From the NCBI GenBank assembly GCA_019694165.1, contig JAIBCL010000030.1, forward strand, positions 1 through 64,000: 64,000 nucleotides of DNA, read 5' to 3'. The translations under genes were made by a program, and so were the position numbers. Source of the DNA: Verrucomicrobiaceae bacterium (lineage in GTDB: Bacteria > Verrucomicrobiota > Verrucomicrobiia > Verrucomicrobiales > Verrucomicrobiaceae). The notes below the pieces were generated by a model that saw only the letters and a program-made list of their open reading frames with translations, made no database searches and was not told where the DNA came from. Position 1 is the first letter of the stretch, and the number at the start of each line of letters is the position of its first letter. Positions 41,117-51,001 of this stretch are shown here, in pieces.

Positions 41117-41153
41117 GAGCGATGGTTTTCAAACAACAGCTCAACCATCGCTC
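41117..41153 (+). promoter_or_regulatory. Intercistronic inverted repeat before the first permease
   Basis: GAGCGATGGTT (41117-41127) and AACCATCGCTC (41143-41153) form a perfect 11-bp stem with a 15-base loop. It lies in the 89-bp gap between the ATPase stop and the chosen permease start, among several GCTCAAC/GCTCAGC direct repeats. It may be an mRNA processing or stability hairpin. Confidence 0.5.
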
Positions 41154-41185
41154 AACAACCGCTCAGCCACGGCTCAACCGCCCCC

Positions 41186-42640
41186 ATGCAAACCATCGCC
41201 AACACCCTCAACGACTTTCCCGACGCGCTCTCGCCCATGGTGGTAAAGGAGCTGCGGCAGGGATTGCGCACGCGGATGTTTGTCGTGGTGATGCTGGTGA
41301 TGCATGTGCTGATGGTCATCATCACGCTCATGGGCGGTGGCGCGCAGAATGCGGATGGCGTGACGGCAACGATGGACGGCATCGTCACGCTGATCCTGTG
41401 CTTCATCCTGCCGATGCCCGCACTTCAGGCGCTCGCGAACGAGATCAAGAAGAACACACTCGAGACGCTTGTACTCACGGAATTGTCGGCGGGACGCATT
41501 GTCCTCGGGAAGTGGGGCAGCATCGCGCTCCAGTCGCTCGTCGTCGCCCTCAGCCTCATGCCCTACATTGTGGCGCGCTACGTGTTCGGTGGAATGGACA
41601 TGATCACGGAGCTGGTGACGCTGGGCGGCAAATGGCTCATCGGCGTGATCGTTGCAGCGCTGATGCTTTGCTTTTCCACGTTGAAGCAAAACTGGCTGCG
41701 TGGGCTGATCAGCGGACTCTTCGGCGCCTTCATCGTCCTGATGGGCATCGGCTTCTTGCTTCCGCGCATGTTTGGTGCTGGCGGTGCGTCGCGTACCTAC
41801 TTCCTGACCACGAGTCCGCCGTTCCCCGGTTCGGGCGCGATTCTGGGCGCCATTTTTGCCTTGCTCGCTGCGACGTGGGTCATCTTCTCGCTCCTCGCGA
41901 TTGCCGCCACGCGCATCGCGCCCGCTGCTACGAATCTCGCCTTCTTGAAGCGCAGTGTGAATCTTCTCGTGTTCACCGTCACGTCCCTTGTCATCCTCGT
42001 CAGCAAGTCGCCCACCACCGGCCCGGGCGGTGTGCTCGGCGGCATCCTCATGTTGGCGTCCATCGATGCGCTCACCGAGCGGGCGAATGAAGTGCCGTCG
42101 GTTTATGCAGCGTTTTATCGTCGCGGGTGGATCGGCCGGCTCGCCTCATGGTTTCTCGTGCCCGGCTGGCACTCGGGCATTCTTTTCTCGCTCGCACTCG
42201 CTGCCGCGGCCTGTGCCATCGCTTATGGCCGCAGCGGCGGCGAGGCAGCAGCGACCGTGTGGCTGGGCGCGGCCGGGATCTGGATGCCGGCCGCCCTTGT
42301 GCAAATCATGCCGTCGCGCCGTGCTTCCGATCTCCTCGGCCCGTGGATCATCTACTATGTCCTTTGCAACATCATGACCTCGATGCTGGCCATGTCGATG
42401 GGGTTTGCCGCCTCACGATCAATCACACCGGGGGTCTCGTGTCTTATGCCTTCGCTGGTGATCAACGGCGCAAAGATCGCACAGGCATCTGATTCCGCTC
42501 GCTTCTGGCACTTCGGCCTCACCATCGCCAGCGCGTGGCCTTTGTTGCTGCTGATCGGCTCGCTCCTTGCATGGCGTCGCACTCGCTATGCGAGAGGCGA
42601 GGCCGCCATCATGGCCGCCACTCCCCTTCGCGACACATGA
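41186..42640 (+). CDS. ABC-2 type transporter permease
   Basis: 484 residues from the ATG at 41186. A TTG at 41093 would extend into repeat-rich intergenic sequence. It opens 'MQTIANTLNDFPDALSPMVV', then 'KELRQGLRTRMF', the start shared with the next gene, and has roughly 10-12 hydrophobic segments. The segment 'NEIKKNTLETLVLTELSAGR' followed by 'GKWGSIALQSLVV' is the usual cytoplasmic loop of ABC-2 permeases. With the second permease it probably forms a heterodimeric exporter channel. The substrate is unknown. The stop overlaps the next start (ATGA). Confidence 0.85.
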   Translation: MQTIANTLNDFPDALSPMVVKELRQGLRTRMFVVVMLVMHVLMVIITLMGGGAQNADGVTATMDGIVTLILCFILPMPALQALANEIKKNTLETLVLTELSAGRIVLGKWGSIALQSLVVALSLMPYIVARYVFGGMDMITELVTLGGKWLIGVIVAALMLCFSTLKQNWLRGLISGLFGAFIVLMGIGFLLPRMFGAGGASRTYFLTTSPPFPGSGAILGAIFALLAATWVIFSLLAIAATRIAPAATNLAFLKRSVNLLVFTVTSLVILVSKSPTTGPGGVLGGILMLASIDALTERANEVPSVYAAFYRRGWIGRLASWFLVPGWHSGILFSLALAAAACAIAYGRSGGEAAATVWLGAAGIWMPAALVQIMPSRRASDLLGPWIIYYVLCNIMTSMLAMSMGFAASRSITPGVSCLMPSLVINGAKIAQASDSARFWHFGLTIASAWPLLLLIGSLLAWRRTRYARGEAAIMAATPLRDT

Positions 42641-44136
42641 ACTCCGCCGCCTCATCACGCGTCGCGCCGCTGCGCGATTTCAGCGACCGACTGAGCCCCA
42701 TGGTCGTCAAAGAGCTGCGTCACGGTCTGCGCACGCGCTTCTTCACGTCGGCGCTGATCCTGTTTCACTGGCTGCTCATCATGCTGCTGGGCAGCACGAT
42801 GGTCGGGGTGAGTACTGAGCAGGTGAACGAGCTTTTCTGGATACTCTCGCTCATCGCCATGCTCGGCGCGGTGCCCATCCGTGGCTTCACCGCACTCGCC
42901 TCGGAGCTGGATTCGAACACGCTCGACATGCTCACGCTCACTTCCATTTCGTCCTTCCGCATCGTGTGGGGAAAATGGACCGCGCTCTTCAGTCAGTCGC
43001 TTCTCCTGATGTGCTCGCTGCTGCCTTACATCGTCGCGCGCTATCAATTCGGTGGCGTGGAGATTCTGCGCGAAATCATCGGCCTCATCTTCCTCCTGCT
43101 CGGCTCGGCGCTCGCGACAGCTGCCTTTGTCGGTTTTTCATCGCAGACCACGAGACTCGTCCGCGGGATGCTCGTCGTCGCACTCTCTGCCGGTCTGCTG
43201 CCGCTCGGTGTCTTCGTGAATGTCTTCGTCAATGAATCCGGTGGCGACAGCATGCTGCGCTCGTTCCTGGCTTTGCCGATTTGGCAGATGGCATTGTTCG
43301 TCATCGGCTTCCTCGGCGTCACGACCTATGGCGTGTATTTCTTCCTGGCGCTCGGTGCCTCCATGATCGCTCCACCATCGGAGAATCACAGCACGGTGAA
43401 GCGCCTCGTGAGCTTCACCGCCCTCCTCTCACTGCTGATGCTGGGTCTTTTCCTGACAACTGCTGTCAGCTCGGATGCAGGCTTCTGGGCATTCGCTCCG
43501 CTGATGATCCTCACACTGCTCAATGGCATGGATCTTCTCACCGAATCATTGCCAAAGCTCCCAACGGTCGTCTTGCCGATTGTGAAGCAAAAGAAGCTGC
43601 CGACACGTCTTCTCGGCAGCTTCCTTTATCCCGGCTGGTGCAGCGGCGTGTTCTTGTATCTCGTGCTCGCTGTCATGCCGATGACACTCTTGACGGTGAT
43701 GACCGGTGTTCGTCGCGGTTCATTCGATGACGAGTTCTTTTCTGTGATGGCTTGTTTTCTCATCGCCCCGCTCGTGCCCGTCTGCGTCCGCGTGAATCGC
43801 AAAGACTACTTCGTGAACTGGTGGGCCGTCACGATGATCCAGGTCGGCCTTGGCATCCTGATGGCCGTCTTCTGCGGGGCCACCGGTTCTCGTGATCTCG
43901 CAGGCATTGGCATGTTCACTCCGATCACGACCCTCTTTGGAGCTGCCATCGGCTCAAGTCGATCCAGCGGAGTCCTCGGCGCTGGTGTCGGCATCAGTCT
44001 CATCTGGGCTGGCGCAGCAATTGCCCTCGCCATTCGTGAATGGCCCCGCATCCGTGAACTCGAAGCCGAAGCTGAGTTGATGCTGCTCCGCGAGAAAAAC
44101 GCGGCATCACCTGCCCCGAGTCCGCTGTCATCATGA
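42637..44136 (+). CDS. ABC-2 type transporter permease, paralogue of the preceding gene
   Basis: 499 residues. The start is set by the ATGA overlap. The N-terminus 'FSDRLSPMVVKELRHGLRTR' and the loop 'SELDSNTLDMLTLTSISSFR' followed by 'GKWTALFSQSLLL' closely parallel the preceding permease, so the two arose by tandem duplication. About 10-12 membrane segments. It overlaps the DUF58 gene start by ATGA. Confidence 0.85.
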   Translation: MNSAASSRVAPLRDFSDRLSPMVVKELRHGLRTRFFTSALILFHWLLIMLLGSTMVGVSTEQVNELFWILSLIAMLGAVPIRGFTALASELDSNTLDMLTLTSISSFRIVWGKWTALFSQSLLLMCSLLPYIVARYQFGGVEILREIIGLIFLLLGSALATAAFVGFSSQTTRLVRGMLVVALSAGLLPLGVFVNVFVNESGGDSMLRSFLALPIWQMALFVIGFLGVTTYGVYFFLALGASMIAPPSENHSTVKRLVSFTALLSLLMLGLFLTTAVSSDAGFWAFAPLMILTLLNGMDLLTESLPKLPTVVLPIVKQKKLPTRLLGSFLYPGWCSGVFLYLVLAVMPMTLLTVMTGVRRGSFDDEFFSVMACFLIAPLVPVCVRVNRKDYFVNWWAVTMIQVGLGILMAVFCGATGSRDLAGIGMFTPITTLFGAAIGSSRSSGVLGAGVGISLIWAGAAIALAIREWPRIRELEAEAELMLLREKNAASPAPSPLSS

Positions 44137-45023
44137 CCGCGCTGTTGCAAGATCCCGCTGCGCTCCGGGCCATCCACGCAAACGCGCGAGGTTGGGCGCG
44201 AGTGTTGAAGCTGCCCTTTCGTCAGCAGCGCTGGCGAGGGCAGAGCGGGCAGTTTCTCGGCACCGGCGTCGGCAGCTCGCTCGATTTTCAGGATCATCGC
44301 GTCTATCAGCCGGGCGACGATCCCCGCCAGATCAACTGGCAGGCCTACGCACGCACAGGCCACTACTCGATGAAGCTCTATCGCGAGGAAGTGCGTCCGC
44401 TCGTCGATCTGATCTTCGATGTGTCCGCGTCGATGTTCGCCTTTCCCGCGAAAGAGCAGCGCACGCTCGAGCTGTTCGCCTTCGCCGTCGAAGCTTCCTT
44501 GCAAACCGGCGCCACGCTCCGCTGCTTCCTCGTGCGCGGTGCAGCGCATCGACTCATCGAAAACGATGCCATCCTCGCCGGCCGTTGGCCCGAAGAACTC
44601 GAGCGCTTCGCCGAAACCCATGCCAGCGAGCCACCCGCCCTTGCTCGTCTCCCGCTTCGCGCCGGATCAATGCGACTCCTCATCAGCGACTTGCTCTTCC
44701 CCGCTCCGCCCGAATCGATCCTCACTGCACTCTCATCGCGCAACGGCCGCGGCATCGTCTTCGCTCCTTTCTCGCGCGAAGAATCCGATCCCGGTTGGGA
44801 TGGCAATTTCGAATTCCTCGATGCCGAAACCGAATCGCTCCACGATCACCGCATCGAGCCCGCGCTTCTACGCCGCTACGCCGACGCCTATCACCGCCAC
44901 TTCGAGCTATGGAAAGCCGCCGCCGCCAAACAAGGCATCGCCCTCGCCCGCGTCGATGCCGAGCGTGATTTCCTGAAGGCCATGCGAGCGGAAGGAGCGA
45001 GCGTGGGAGCGGTGGAAGTATGA
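44133..45023 (+). CDS. DUF58 domain protein
   Basis: 296 residues, cytoplasmic. The DUF58 signature is 'SSLDFQDHRVYQPGDDPRQI', then 'NWQAYARTGHYSMKLYREE', followed by a VWA-like strand with a partial MIDAS ('VDLIFDVSASMFAFP'). DUF58 proteins accompany MoxR ATPases and VWA membrane proteins. Here the set is complete except for the interrupted moxR. Translationally coupled to the second permease. Confidence 0.9.
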   Translation: MTALLQDPAALRAIHANARGWARVLKLPFRQQRWRGQSGQFLGTGVGSSLDFQDHRVYQPGDDPRQINWQAYARTGHYSMKLYREEVRPLVDLIFDVSASMFAFPAKEQRTLELFAFAVEASLQTGATLRCFLVRGAAHRLIENDAILAGRWPEELERFAETHASEPPALARLPLRAGSMRLLISDLLFPAPPESILTALSSRNGRGIVFAPFSREESDPGWDGNFEFLDAETESLHDHRIEPALLRRYADAYHRHFELWKAAAAKQGIALARVDAERDFLKAMRAEGASVGAVEV

Positions 45024-45025
45024 AA

Positions 45026-45141
45026 GTGCTCAGTTCTCAGTGCTCAGAGTTTGCATGATCGACCATCACTTTGATTTCAATGACCTGCATAGTCACTCCG
45101 TTGCGGCTCAAACTGAGCACTGAGCACTGAGAACTGAGCAC
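45026..45141. repeat. 116-bp inverted-repeat element between the DUF58 and Bat genes
   Basis: Perfect 22-bp inverted arms at 45026-45047 and 45120-45141, built of GTGCTCAG/CTGAGCAC units, around a 72-bp AT-richer core. The arms begin 3 bp after the DUF58 stop and end 12 bp before the next start, so the element fills the gap. No coding capacity. It looks like a dispersed palindromic element (REP/MITE-like). Confidence 0.75.
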
Positions 45142-45153
45142 TCCGTTTCTCCC

Positions 45154-46971
45154 ATGCCCATCACTTTCTCCAACCCCGCCGCGCTCTGGGCATTGCTAGG
45201 CATTCCCATCGTCATCGCCATTCACTTTCTCCAGCGGCGCAGCCGCCGGGTGGTGAGCACGACGCTGTTTCTGCTGCAACAGATGCGCCGCGAGAGCGAG
45301 ACGGGGAATCGCATCGACCGCCTGCGCGTCTCGATTCCGTTCTGGATGCAGCTGCTCGCCGTGCTCGTGCTCACGTGGCTGCTCGCAGGGCCGCGTTGGA
45401 TGAAAAAGGATGCCGTGCAGCGCATCGCCATCGTGCTCGACAGCTCAGCCAGCATGTCTGCCTTTCGCGAGCCCGCGCTCGAAGCCGTCGTCACATCGCT
45501 CGATTCCTTGCTGAATCCTCTGTCGCGCGCCGAGCTGTCGCTGCTCTCGTCCGATGCCGAGGCGCCGCCGCTTTATCACGGCACATCGTCTGTCGAACTG
45601 CGCGCGGCATTGTCGCACTGGCAGCCGCTGCTAGGCGTGCATGACTTCAGCCCATCGCTCCGCTCAGCGCGCAGTCTCGTCGGCGAAAAAGGCGTGGTGC
45701 TCCTCATCACCGATCACGCCATCGCCGAGCGACCCGCCTCCGATGCAAAAGTCATCTCCATTGGCGAAGCGAAAGCGAATGTCGGCTGGGCCGGCGTCAC
45801 CGTGGAGCGCAAAGACGGCCAGTGGATCTGGCGCGCCGTCGTGCGCAACTACAGCAACAAACCGCAGCAGCGCGGCTGGCTCGCGCGCACTGACAAAGCG
45901 AAGACCGAGCCGACGCCGCTCGTGATGGAGCCGCGCGAGACACGCACACTCTCCGGTCCCTTCCCTACCGATCCATCCGGCGTCGTGGCCACGCGCATGA
46001 CGCTCGAACTCACAGCCGACGACTTCACACTCGACGACACCCTTCCGCTTATTCAGCCGCAGCCAAAGGTCATCACCCTGCTGCCGCCGAAGGGAAAATC
46101 CGCGAGCAACGAAGCACTTCGCGATTTCGTCTCGCGCTACGACGACGTCTCCGAAGTCGAAGATGCGACCACCGCCGACATCGTCTCGCTCATCTGGCCT
46201 TCCTCGCTCGCGCTGCCCGATGATCGACACGCCGTCATCTTCACCGCGCCACCGAAGGCGGAGAATCCCACCTATCTCACCGGTCGCATCGTCGCCGAGT
46301 CACACGTGCTCACCGACGGCCTGAACTGGCAGGGCCTCCTCGTGCGCGAAGGCATCGAAATCCCCGCCTCGCCTCAAGACCGCGTCCTGCTCTGGCAAGG
46401 CGAGCGACCGCTCATCAGCCTCCGCTCCACCCCGCAGGACAAACTCCAGCTTCTCTGTCATTTCGATCTCATCAGCAGCAACGCGCGCAAACTCCCCGCC
46501 ATCGCCATCCTGCTGCATCGCTTCTTCGAAGGCGTCCGCCTCGCCAAGGTCGCGCCCGAGTCCGCGAACTTCGATCTCCGTCAGCGACTCATCGTCGCGC
46601 ACACGACAAAACCCGCTGCGCCCGATTTGATCCTTGAACGCGACAACGCCTCACCTCAAACGATCCCTCTCGCCCAAGCGCGACTCCTCCGCGCACCGCT
46701 CCAGCCCGGCTTCTTCACCATCAAACAAGGCGATACCCGCCTCCTCACCGCCGCCGCCCATTTCGCCGACGCCCGCGAAGCCGATCTGTCGGACGCAGCA
46801 CCGTTCAGCGAGCTTTCCCAAGCCAAAGCCACCCACCTCGAAGCCGTCCACGAAGCCGACCCCGCCTGGCGCCTCTGGCTCCTAATTCTCCTCGCCGCAC
46901 TTCTCGTGAGCTGGTGGTTCTCGCGGGAGCGCGTCGCTCAGGATCACCCGCTCCCCTCCGTTCCGTCATGA
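45154..46971 (+). CDS. BatA-like VWA membrane protein
   Basis: 605 residues. The N-terminal 'FSNPAALWALLGIPIVIAIH' followed by 'FLQRRSRRVVSTTLFLLQQM' is the BatA/DUF1355 membrane anchor, with a second segment 'FWMQLLAVLVLTWLLAGP'. A VWA domain follows ('RIAIVLDSSASMSAF', MIDAS DxSxS). The C-terminus has one more membrane helix ('WRLWLLILLAALLVSWWFSR'). In Bat systems such proteins sit in the inner membrane with the VWA domain exposed and act with MoxR and DUF58 proteins. Its stop overlaps the next start. Confidence 0.85.
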   Translation: MPITFSNPAALWALLGIPIVIAIHFLQRRSRRVVSTTLFLLQQMRRESETGNRIDRLRVSIPFWMQLLAVLVLTWLLAGPRWMKKDAVQRIAIVLDSSASMSAFREPALEAVVTSLDSLLNPLSRAELSLLSSDAEAPPLYHGTSSVELRAALSHWQPLLGVHDFSPSLRSARSLVGEKGVVLLITDHAIAERPASDAKVISIGEAKANVGWAGVTVERKDGQWIWRAVVRNYSNKPQQRGWLARTDKAKTEPTPLVMEPRETRTLSGPFPTDPSGVVATRMTLELTADDFTLDDTLPLIQPQPKVITLLPPKGKSASNEALRDFVSRYDDVSEVEDATTADIVSLIWPSSLALPDDRHAVIFTAPPKAENPTYLTGRIVAESHVLTDGLNWQGLLVREGIEIPASPQDRVLLWQGERPLISLRSTPQDKLQLLCHFDLISSNARKLPAIAILLHRFFEGVRLAKVAPESANFDLRQRLIVAHTTKPAAPDLILERDNASPQTIPLAQARLLRAPLQPGFFTIKQGDTRLLTAAAHFADAREADLSDAAPFSELSQAKATHLEAVHEADPAWRLWLLILLAALLVSWWFSRERVAQDHPLPSVPS

Positions 46972-49712
46972 TCCTACGCAATCCAGAATGGCTCGCGCTG
47001 CTGCCGGTGCTGCTCGCATTGGGCTGGATGATGCCGCGGCTGAATCTTTGGCGACCGCTGCGGATCATGTGTCTCGCTTTGATCACACTGGTGCTCGCGC
47101 GACCGCAGTGGCGGCTGCTGTCGGATGGAATGGACCTGTGGGTGCTGCTCGACAGCTCGACTTCCGCCGAGAAGCCGATGGCGAAGGGCGTGAACGAGTT
47201 GGAAAAGCTGATCGAGAAATCGCGAGGAAAGGACGACCGCGTCTTCTATCTGAACTACGCCGGCGAAGTGATGCGTCGCGGCGCGGAAGGCGCGGAGATT
47301 TATGATCGCAATCGCAGCCACACGCGCACCGGCCTCGCCATTTCGCAGGCACTCGCTTTTGCGCAGCGCGAAGGCGCGGGCCGCCCGGCGCGCGTGCTGG
47401 CGATCACGGACGGCTACTCGACGGAGCCGCTGTCGGGTGTCGCTGAAAAACTCACGAAGCAGGGTGTCGAACTCGATTACCGGCTGATGCGCGATGCCGA
47501 GCCTACGGACTTCCGCATCGCCGCGATGCGCATTCCATCGCGCGCGCAGCTTGGTGAGCCGTTTCTCGTCGAGATCGAAGTGCGCGGCACTGACGATGGC
47601 AAAGTGCCAGTGATCGTGCGGCGCAATGGCCGCGAACTGCAGACGACGGATGCCGATGTGAAGATGGGCACCGGCACCTTGCGCGTGACGGATCGCCTCA
47701 CGCAAACGGGTGCCGCGCGCTACGAGGCGATCATTCAACCGAAGGTCGATGCGTATCCTGGCAACAACCGGCATGAAGCGATGATCGAGATCGCCGGCGG
47801 GCCTCGCGTGCTTTTGCTCACGAGCTACAAGGACGATCCGCTCGCCGCCACGCTGCAAAAGCAGGGCTTCACCGTCGAGACGATCACCGAGCTGCGCAGC
47901 GTGCGCGCCGGTCAACTCGCCGGAGCAAAGTGCGTGATCCTCAACAACGCGCCTGCCTTCGAACTGCCGCAGGAGTTTCTCGCCTCGCTCGATTTCTATG
48001 TGCGTGCACAAGGCGGCAGCGTGTTGATGGCTGGCGGAAAACACAGCTTTGCCGCAGGCGGCTACTTTGAATCGCCGATCGATGCGCTGCTGCCAGTGTC
48101 GATGGAGCTGAAGCAGGAGCATCGCAAGCTCATGGTCGCGATGGCCATCGTGATGGATCGCTCGGGCTCGATGGGCATGACGGTGAATGGCGGCTTCACG
48201 AAGATGTCGCTCGCTGACGAAGGCGCTGCGAATGCGATCCGGTTTCTCTCGCCACAGGATCTGCTCACGGTCTTCGCTGTGGACAGCGAGCCGCACGAGA
48301 TGGTGCCGCTGCAGCAGGTGGGGCCGAATCGCGACAAAATGGAGAGCGCGGTGCGGCGCATCGAAAGCACCGGCGGCGGCATCTATGTCTATACCGGCCT
48401 CCGGGCGGCGTGGGATCAGCTCAAGACGGCTCCGGCAGGCCAACGACACATTATTTTGTTTTCTGATGCCGCAGACTCGGAGGAGCCGGGCGATTACAAA
48501 AAGCTCGTGCCCGAAATCGTCGGTGGCGGCGGAACGGTAAGCGTGATCGCGCTCGGCAGTCGCTCGGACGGCGATGCGTGGCTGCTCGATGACATCGCCT
48601 CGCTCGGAAAAGGGCGAATCTTTTACACAGACAAGGCGGAGGAATTGCCGTCCATTTTCTCGCAGGAGACCGTCGCCGTGGCGCGCAGCGCCTTCATCAA
48701 TGAACCGGTCGAGACTCAAGGCGCGGGCGGCTGGTTTGAAATCTCCGGCCAGGCACTCGACTGGATGCCAAAGGCCGATGGTTACAATCTCTGTTACCTC
48801 CGCGAGTGGGCGAGCCAGGCGCTGCTGACGAAGGACGAATACAACGCACCGCTCGTCGCCTTCGGCCAGCGCGGTGTCGGTCGTGTGGCAGCAGTGACAT
48901 TTCCGCTCGGCGGCGAGCACTCGCAGATGATCCGCGCGTGGAGCAAATACGGCGACTTCGTGCAGACGCTCACGCGCTGGCTCATGGGCGATGTCGTGCC
49001 ACCGGGCATCGGTCTTCGGCATCGAATCGAGGGCGAGACGCTCACCATCGATCTGCTTCACGACGAAGAATGGGAACAGCGGCTCGCGAAAAAAGCGCCG
49101 CGCATTCTGCTGGCGCACGGTCCCCGCGCCGAGCGACAGCACGAGATCGCGTGGGAACGCATGGCACCCGGTTACTATCAGGCCAGCATCTCGCTAGAAG
49201 ACGGCGACATGGTGCGTGGTGCCGTGCAGGCCGGCGGACAAACACTGGCCTTCGGCCCGCTTGTCTCCGGCACGAGTGCCGAGTGGTCGTTCGACGAAGC
49301 CCGCGTGCGCGAACTGCGTCAGGTCTCGCTCGCCAGCGGCGGTCGGGAGTTGCTCGATCTCAGCCAGGCCTGGCGCAATCCCGCCGTGCCACGCTTCACC
49401 GATCTGCGCGACTGGCTTCTCGCGCTCGGGTTGGTGATCATCCTTTTCGAAGCCTTCGTCACCCGCACCGGCTGGAAGCTGCCGCAACTCGTACGCTCTC
49501 CCGCTGCCGCGAAGAAGAAACCAGCACGCGAAGTCACGACGACAGCCGCCGATTACCTCGCAAGACTCAAGCGAGCGACGACAACAACTTCGTCAACCGC
49601 CAGGCCGGCGGACAAATTTGAGGAAGACAGCCATCCGTCGGCATTGCTCCCAACGCCGGCACCGGACCGGCGCAGCCGCTTCGATCGTGCGAAGCGGCGC
49701 GGCCGACCATGA
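46968..49712 (+). CDS. Large VWA/GATase-like membrane protein
   Basis: 914 residues, starting at the ATG overlapping the previous stop. Two N-terminal helices (about 8-22 and 30-45) are followed by a degenerate VWA ('[16 protein letters not shown]'), a GATase1-like region ('[20 protein letters not shown]'), then a canonical VWA domain with MIDAS '[19 protein letters not shown]'. The C-terminus has a membrane segment ('[19 protein letters not shown]') and a charged tail. It is the last gene of the MoxR/ABC/VWA cluster, the Bat-like partner of the preceding gene. Confidence 0.85.
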   Translation: MILRNPEWLALLPVLLALGWMMPRLNLWRPLRIMCLALITLVLARPQWRLLSDGMDLWVLLDSSTSAEKPMAKGVNELEKLIEKSRGKDDRVFYLNYAGEVMRRGAEGAEIYDRNRSHTRTGLAISQALAFAQREGAGRPARVLAITDGYSTEPLSGVAEKLTKQGVELDYRLMRDAEPTDFRIAAMRIPSRAQLGEPFLVEIEVRGTDDGKVPVIVRRNGRELQTTDADVKMGTGTLRVTDRLTQTGAARYEAIIQPKVDAYPGNNRHEAMIEIAGGPRVLLLTSYKDDPLAATLQKQGFTVETITELRSVRAGQLAGAKCVILNNAPAFELPQEFLASLDFYVRAQGGSVLMAGGKHSFAAGGYFESPIDALLPVSMELKQEHRKLMVAMAIVMDRSGSMGMTVNGGFTKMSLADEGAANAIRFLSPQDLLTVFAVDSEPHEMVPLQQVGPNRDKMESAVRRIESTGGGIYVYTGLRAAWDQLKTAPAGQRHIILFSDAADSEEPGDYKKLVPEIVGGGGTVSVIALGSRSDGDAWLLDDIASLGKGRIFYTDKAEELPSIFSQETVAVARSAFINEPVETQGAGGWFEISGQALDWMPKADGYNLCYLREWASQALLTKDEYNAPLVAFGQRGVGRVAAVTFPLGGEHSQMIRAWSKYGDFVQTLTRWLMGDVVPPGIGLRHRIEGETLTIDLLHDEEWEQRLAKKAPRILLAHGPRAERQHEIAWERMAPGYYQASISLEDGDMVRGAVQAGGQTLAFGPLVSGTSAEWSFDEARVRELRQVSLASGGRELLDLSQAWRNPAVPRFTDLRDWLLALGLVIILFEAFVTRTGWKLPQLVRSPAAAKKKPAREVTTTAADYLARLKRATTTTSSTARPADKFEEDSHPSALLPTPAPDRRSRFDRAKRRGRP

Positions 49713-49814
49713 GCGAAGCGGCCCGACGACGCTGGCAGTGCGCCGGTTTGAGCGGACATGTGCACAGCCTCGCCGAGCTTGATCCGCCGCGAGACACCTG
49801 CAAGATGGCGCGCC

Positions 49815-50900
49815 ATGCAAAACATCTTCGCGCCAAAAAACCTGATGAACTGGCTGCTGGTCTTCGTGCCCGTCGCCGCGATTCTGGAGTTCACGCACGC
49901 CAGTCCGGTCGCCGTCTTCGTGTGTTCGGCGCTGGCGATCATACCGCTTGCGGGATGGATGGGGCGCGCGACGGAACATCTGGCCGAGCGTCTGGGCGAA
50001 GGCATAGGCGGGCTGTTGAACGCCACCTTTGGCAATGCCGCCGAGCTGATCATCGCGCTCATGGCCATGCAGAAAGGTCTTCACGGCGTGGTGAAGGCAT
50101 CCATCACCGGCTCCATCATCGGGAACATCCTGCTCGTGCTCGGCCTCAGCGCGGTGTGCGGCGGCCTGAAGTTCACCACTCAAAAGTTCAATCAGACGGC
50201 GGCGGCGATAGGCTCCACCATGCTGGCGCTCTCGGGCATCGCGCTGCTGCTGCCGGCGGTGTTTCATTTGATCGCGGGCCGGCACGGACACGCGCGCGAG
50301 CTCGACCTCAGCCTTGAGATCGCCGTGGTGCTCTTCGTCGTCTATGTGCTGAGCCTGTTCTTCACGCTCAAGACGCACACGCATCTGTATGTGGGCACGC
50401 CGGATGCCGATGAGGAAGAGGCCGTGGGCACCCACGGCTGGAGCAAGGGCAAATCCATGGCCGTCCTCTTCATTGCCACCGCGCTCGTCGCCGTGATGAG
50501 CGAGTTCCTCGTCGGCGCGGTGGAGGCCGCGTCGCACACGCTCGGGCTGACGGAGGTTTTTGTCGGCGTGATCCTCGTGGCCATCATCGGCAACGCCGCC
50601 GAGCACTCCACGGCCGTGCTCATGGCGCTGAAGAACAAGATGAACCTCTCCATCAACATCGCCGTCGGCTCCAGCCTCCAGGTCGCGCTCTTCGTCGCGC
50701 CGGTGCTGGTGTTTGCCAGCTACGCGTTCGGGAAGCCCATGGATTTGATTTTTACTCCGATGGAGGTTGTCGCCGTCGGCGTGTCCGTGGCCGTCACCGC
50801 GCTGATCTCACAGGATGGCGAGAGCAACTGGATGGAAGGCGTGCTGCTGCTGGCGGTGTATGCCATTCTCGGCCTCACGTTCTTCTGGCTGCCGGCGTGA
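49815..50900 (+). CDS. cax: Ca2+/H+ antiporter (CaCA superfamily, CAX type)
   Basis: 361 residues from the ATG at 49815. About 11 membrane helices. The two inverted alpha-repeats are seen as '[20 protein letters not shown]' and '[20 protein letters not shown]', the CAX-specific GNxxE motifs that bind the cation, separated by a charged acidic loop ('[15 protein letters not shown]'). It exchanges cytoplasmic Ca2+ for protons. It stands 100 bp after the VWA gene and may have its own promoter. Confidence 0.9.
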   Translation: MQNIFAPKNLMNWLLVFVPVAAILEFTHASPVAVFVCSALAIIPLAGWMGRATEHLAERLGEGIGGLLNATFGNAAELIIALMAMQKGLHGVVKASITGSIIGNILLVLGLSAVCGGLKFTTQKFNQTAAAIGSTMLALSGIALLLPAVFHLIAGRHGHARELDLSLEIAVVLFVVYVLSLFFTLKTHTHLYVGTPDADEEEAVGTHGWSKGKSMAVLFIATALVAVMSEFLVGAVEAASHTLGLTEVFVGVILVAIIGNAAEHSTAVLMALKNKMNLSINIAVGSSLQVALFVAPVLVFASYAFGKPMDLIFTPMEVVAVGVSVAVTALISQDGESNWMEGVLLLAVYAILGLTFFWLPA

Positions 50901-51001
50901 TGGAGCGTGGCCATCGATGCTCCGTGTGATGGACCGGCGAGTTGGCGGTCGCCATTGTCGCTGGAGCGCCAACTTCAGCCCTCGGGCAGACTGGCCGCGG
51001 G

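Noticed and set aside
41093..41185. TTG-initiated N-terminal extension of the first ABC permease
   Set aside because: It would translate the repeat-rich intergenic hairpin; the paralogous permease begins at the position equivalent to the internal ATG.
46974..49142. 722-codon minus-strand open frame
   Set aside because: His/Arg/Leu-rich antisense of the VWA protein, whose MIDAS motifs are clear on the + strand.
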